In this document: piece after piece, positions 7,219 through 8,560 of the stretch
Position numbering within the stretch: the stretch's first letter is position 1
Layout of the letters: every line of letters starts with the position of its first letter
Origin: Sphingobium sp.
Lineage (GTDB): Bacteria; Pseudomonadota; Alphaproteobacteria; Sphingomonadales; Sphingomonadaceae
Direction of reading: 5' to 3'
DNA length: 8,560 bases
Assembly (NCBI GenBank): GCA_003248935.1
Contig: QFQF01000037.1
Span: 1-8,560 of the forward strand
The notes under the pieces: model-generated
Database searches by the model: none
Told to the model about the DNA's origin: nothing
Seen by the model: only the letters and a program-made list of their open reading frames with translations
Program-made: the position numbers and the translations under genes

Positions 7219-7419
7219 TGCATCGCTTGAGAGGGCTGTATCTTTTGCGCTCACCGGGCGGGCGAAATGGCAGGGAACGTGATTACCGGAGTCCCTTGAG
7301 GAGATCGGTCGATGATTCGTCGCGATATACAGGCCAGAAGTTTGCCATTCTCAGTAGCTGCCCGGTTCGGTCGGTAAATAAAAGTGGACAATCGAATTTC
7401 AGAGCTAGATGGCCTTAGG

Positions 7420-7493
7420 AACGACCGTCTTGCGGAATCATGTCCGTTTGGTCGACGCGACGTGTATGGCAGGTGCTAGCCCCAGCGGTCGTT
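7420..7493. repeat. Separated eight-base inverted repeat upstream of the recombinase
   Basis: AACGACCG (7420-7427) and CGGTCGTT (7486-7493) are perfect complements 58 bases apart. The position ahead of a recombinase gene allows a recombination-site or operator role, but an eight-base match of this kind can also arise by chance in GC-rich DNA. Confidence 0.25.
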
Positions 7494-7521
7494 GAGGCAT
7501 TGTTGCTGAATGACTTACACT
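7492..7521 (+). promoter_or_regulatory. Weak candidate housekeeping promoter for the recombinase
   Basis: TTGAGG and TACACT are separated by 18 bases, each matching four of six consensus positions. Transcription would start near 7528, about 77 bases before the recombinase ATG. Confidence 0.25.
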
Positions 7522-7595
7522 GATCAGCACGAACCCCACAGCGAGTCCTGCACATCCTTGTCGGCAAGCGTTCTACAGGCGGCCATTGTGGCCAT

Positions 7596-7600
7596 AGGAG
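7596..7600 (+). promoter_or_regulatory. Ribosome binding site of the recombinase
   Basis: AGGAG precedes two adjacent ATG codons (7605 and 7608). The spacing is slightly better for the second, so the protein may be one residue shorter. Confidence 0.55.
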
Positions 7601-7604
7601 AACG

Positions 7605-8240
7605 ATGATGGAGATGCCCGAAACAAAACTCACCGCCACCAAGCGCCCGGTTTGGAAGGCCGGAAGGTCCGTGGGTGCAAAGCGGGCTCTGAAACCGAAG
7701 CAGATTTGGGAAATCCGCTTCTACCTCAGTCAGCGCCGCCGCCTGCGAGATCGGGCGTTGTTCGATCTGGCGATCGACAGCAAGCTTCGAGGCCGTGACC
7801 TGGTGCAGATGAAGATCGGAGACCTTGTCAGCGGCGGGCAGATCCGAACGCGAGCAATCGTCATGCAGCAGAAAACAGGACGGTCCGTTCAGTTCGAACT
7901 GCTGCCAGATGCTCGGGCCAGCTTGCTGGCATGGCTCGAGCGCCGGGGCGGCACGGTGGATGATTTTGTATTCCCGAGCCGGGTTGATCACAGTGGGCAC
8001 CTGAGCACGCGGCAGTACGCTCGGCTTGTCGACGAATGGGTGACAGGAGTCGGGCTGATGCGAAACGAGTATGGCACCCACTCGCTTCGGCGAACGAAGG
8101 CATCGATCATCTACAGGGCTACCGGCAATCTACGGGCTGTCCAAATCCTTCTCGGCCATAGCAAGATCGAGAACACGGTGCGCTATCTCGGGATCGACGT
8201 GGAGGATGCGCTTGCCCTTGCCGAAAATACCGAGATCTGA
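7605..8240 (+). CDS. Small tyrosine recombinase/integrase (catalytic domain only)
   Basis: 211 residues with the complete active-site set of a tyrosine recombinase: Arg62 (SKLRGRDL), Lys90 (QQKTGRS), His159 and Arg162 (THSLRRT), His185 (LLGHSKIENT) and the nucleophile Tyr194 (VRYLGID). These enzymes cut and rejoin DNA through a phosphotyrosine link. The usual N-terminal core-binding domain of about 90-100 residues is absent. Only a basic tail of some 30 residues precedes the catalytic fold, so its DNA target and partner are unclear. It resembles a family of roughly 200-residue integrases that I recall as widespread, often in several copies, in alphaproteobacteria. AGGAG (7596-7600) lies four bases before ATG 7605 and seven before ATG 7608, so either can be the start. 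It faces away from the signalling cluster and ends before a strong hairpin. Confidence 0.92.
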   Translation: MMEMPETKLTATKRPVWKAGRSVGAKRALKPKQIWEIRFYLSQRRRLRDRALFDLAIDSKLRGRDLVQMKIGDLVSGGQIRTRAIVMQQKTGRSVQFELLPDARASLLAWLERRGGTVDDFVFPSRVDHSGHLSTRQYARLVDEWVTGVGLMRNEYGTHSLRRTKASIIYRATGNLRAVQILLGHSKIENTVRYLGIDVEDALALAENTEI

Positions 8241-8251
8241 ACCTAGCGGCA

Positions 8252-8278
8252 CCCGTGTCCGGGCGTGCCGGACACGGG
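8252..8278 (+). terminator. Perfect 11-pair hairpin after the recombinase gene
   Basis: CCCGTGTCCGG and CCGGACACGGG flank the five-base loop GCGTG, starting 11 bases after the recombinase stop. A run of four T lies ten bases past the stem (8289-8292), further than in a standard intrinsic terminator. It could terminate the message weakly, or be a protein-binding dyad. Confidence 0.5.
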
Positions 8279-8475
8279 CGCTTGGGACTTTTCTGCCGCT
8301 CGCCACCGCGCTTGGGAACGTCCGGTAACGGCGCAAGCTGACTCTCTCAATATTGCACCGGAACGGCGTGACTTGGTAGAAAGCCGCCAACCGGGCCGCC
8401 CGCGCTTCGGGAGAAAAAATTGCTGCTGAGTGGCCGACAAGGGTCTGCTGACGGCACATGTTGCCTTGTTGGGGT

Positions 8476-8545
8476 GGACGGCTCCCAACGGCATCGCAAT
8501 GTGCCAGAGTGAGTGCGTTGCAAGACTCAATCAAGGGAGCCGCCC
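8476..8545 (+). promoter_or_regulatory. Inverted repeat covering the transposase ribosome site
   Basis: GGACGGCTCCC (8476-8486) pairs with GGGAGCCGCCC (8535-8545) in ten of eleven positions around a 48-base loop. The second arm contains the GGGAG ribosome site and ends next to the GTG start, so folding would hide it. The repeat may limit transposase translation or be part of the element's left-end structure. Confidence 0.4.
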
Positions 8546-8560
8546 GTGGAGCAAATTACC
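8546..8560 (+). CDS. Probable IS110-family transposase, first five codons only
   Basis: GTG GAG CAA ATT ACC gives (M)EQIT and then the window ends. GGGAG at 8535-8539 lies six bases before the GTG and supports the start. Many IS110-family DEDD transposases begin with a similar MEQIT-type stretch followed by a GxDxAK motif, which would lie just outside this window. Five residues are very little, so the family call leans on this memory and on the element-like leader. IS110 group and IS1111 group cannot be told apart here. Confidence 0.45.

Larger units (their letters stand above)
7182..7604. other. Non-coding divergent region between sigma factor and recombinase
   Basis: No convincing gene. 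It should hold the promoter of the minus-strand cluster and that of the plus-strand recombinase. I see no good promoter for the cluster; the best minus-strand guess, TGAGAA and TATATC with 18 bases between (around 7325-7355), is weak. Other visible items are the leader inverted repeat, a separated inverted repeat at 7420-7493, and the small dyad GGCCATTGTGGCC (7581-7593) just before the recombinase ribosome site. Confidence 0.45.
8241..8545. other. Non-coding region leading into the right-edge transposase
   Basis: No supported gene. It contains the recombinase hairpin, a ten-base direct repeat GCGCTTGGGA at 8278-8287 and 8308-8317 (30 bases apart), and an imperfect 11-base inverted repeat near the transposase start. 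If the downstream gene is an IS110-family transposase, part of this region is the element's left end. In the IS110 group that end is known to encode the bridge RNA. Confidence 0.4.

Noticed and set aside
7206..7418. A 70-residue plus-strand frame in the divergent region
   Set aside because: No ribosome site, arginine-rich composition typical of a chance frame, and no family resemblance.
7524..8081. A 185-residue minus-strand frame over the recombinase
   Set aside because: It is opposite the recombinase, whose catalytic residues are all in place, and the translation resembles nothing I know.
8130..8534. A 134-residue minus-strand frame after the recombinase
   Set aside because: It runs through the hairpin and the insertion-sequence leader and has no ribosome site or known motif.
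1..8560. CRISPR array, tRNA, rRNA or riboswitch
   Set aside because: No regularly spaced repeats, no cloverleaf with a recognisable T-loop, and no known aptamer core were seen by eye on either strand.

Overview
The window looks like DNA from an alphaproteobacterial sphingomonad (Sphingobium, Novosphingobium, Sphingomonas or a relative). The evidence is high GC content, the style of the large STN-type TonB-dependent receptor with its FecI/FecR pair, and the two kinds of insertion-sequence edge. The assignment rests on remembered family resemblance; no search was run.

Layout from left to right. Positions 1-97 are the 5' end of an IS5-family-like insertion sequence on the minus strand, cut by the window edge (12 transposase codons, ribosome site and probable terminal repeat). 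Positions 98-262 hold no gene, only small dyads. Positions 263-7181 are one minus-strand gene cluster, transcribed right to left: an ECF sigma factor (FecI type), its membrane anti-sigma regulator (FecR type), an outer-membrane TonB-dependent transducer with an N-terminal STN signalling domain, and a Tat-exported phosphocholine-type phospholipase C. Positions 7182-7604 are a non-coding divergent region. Positions 7605-8240 encode a minimal tyrosine recombinase on the plus strand, followed by a strong hairpin. Positions 8241-8545 are non-coding and lead into the first five codons of a probable IS110-family transposase at the right edge.

How the genes may work together: the sigma factor, anti-sigma factor and STN receptor have the parts of a complete cell-surface signalling relay. 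A ligand binding the receptor would be reported through the periplasmic end of FecR to release the sigma factor. Placing a secreted phospholipase C directly downstream of the receptor suggests a scavenging module that senses and imports something linked to phospholipid breakdown (phosphate ester, choline compound, lipid or a metal complex). The ligand cannot be read from the sequence. Insertion sequences at both window edges and a recombinase nearby suggest an accessory region such as a plasmid or island.

The four cluster genes appear intact. Three translation starts deserve care: phospholipase C (ATG at 2377 rather than further upstream), the receptor (probably GTG at 5638) and FecR (possibly a CTG at 6682).
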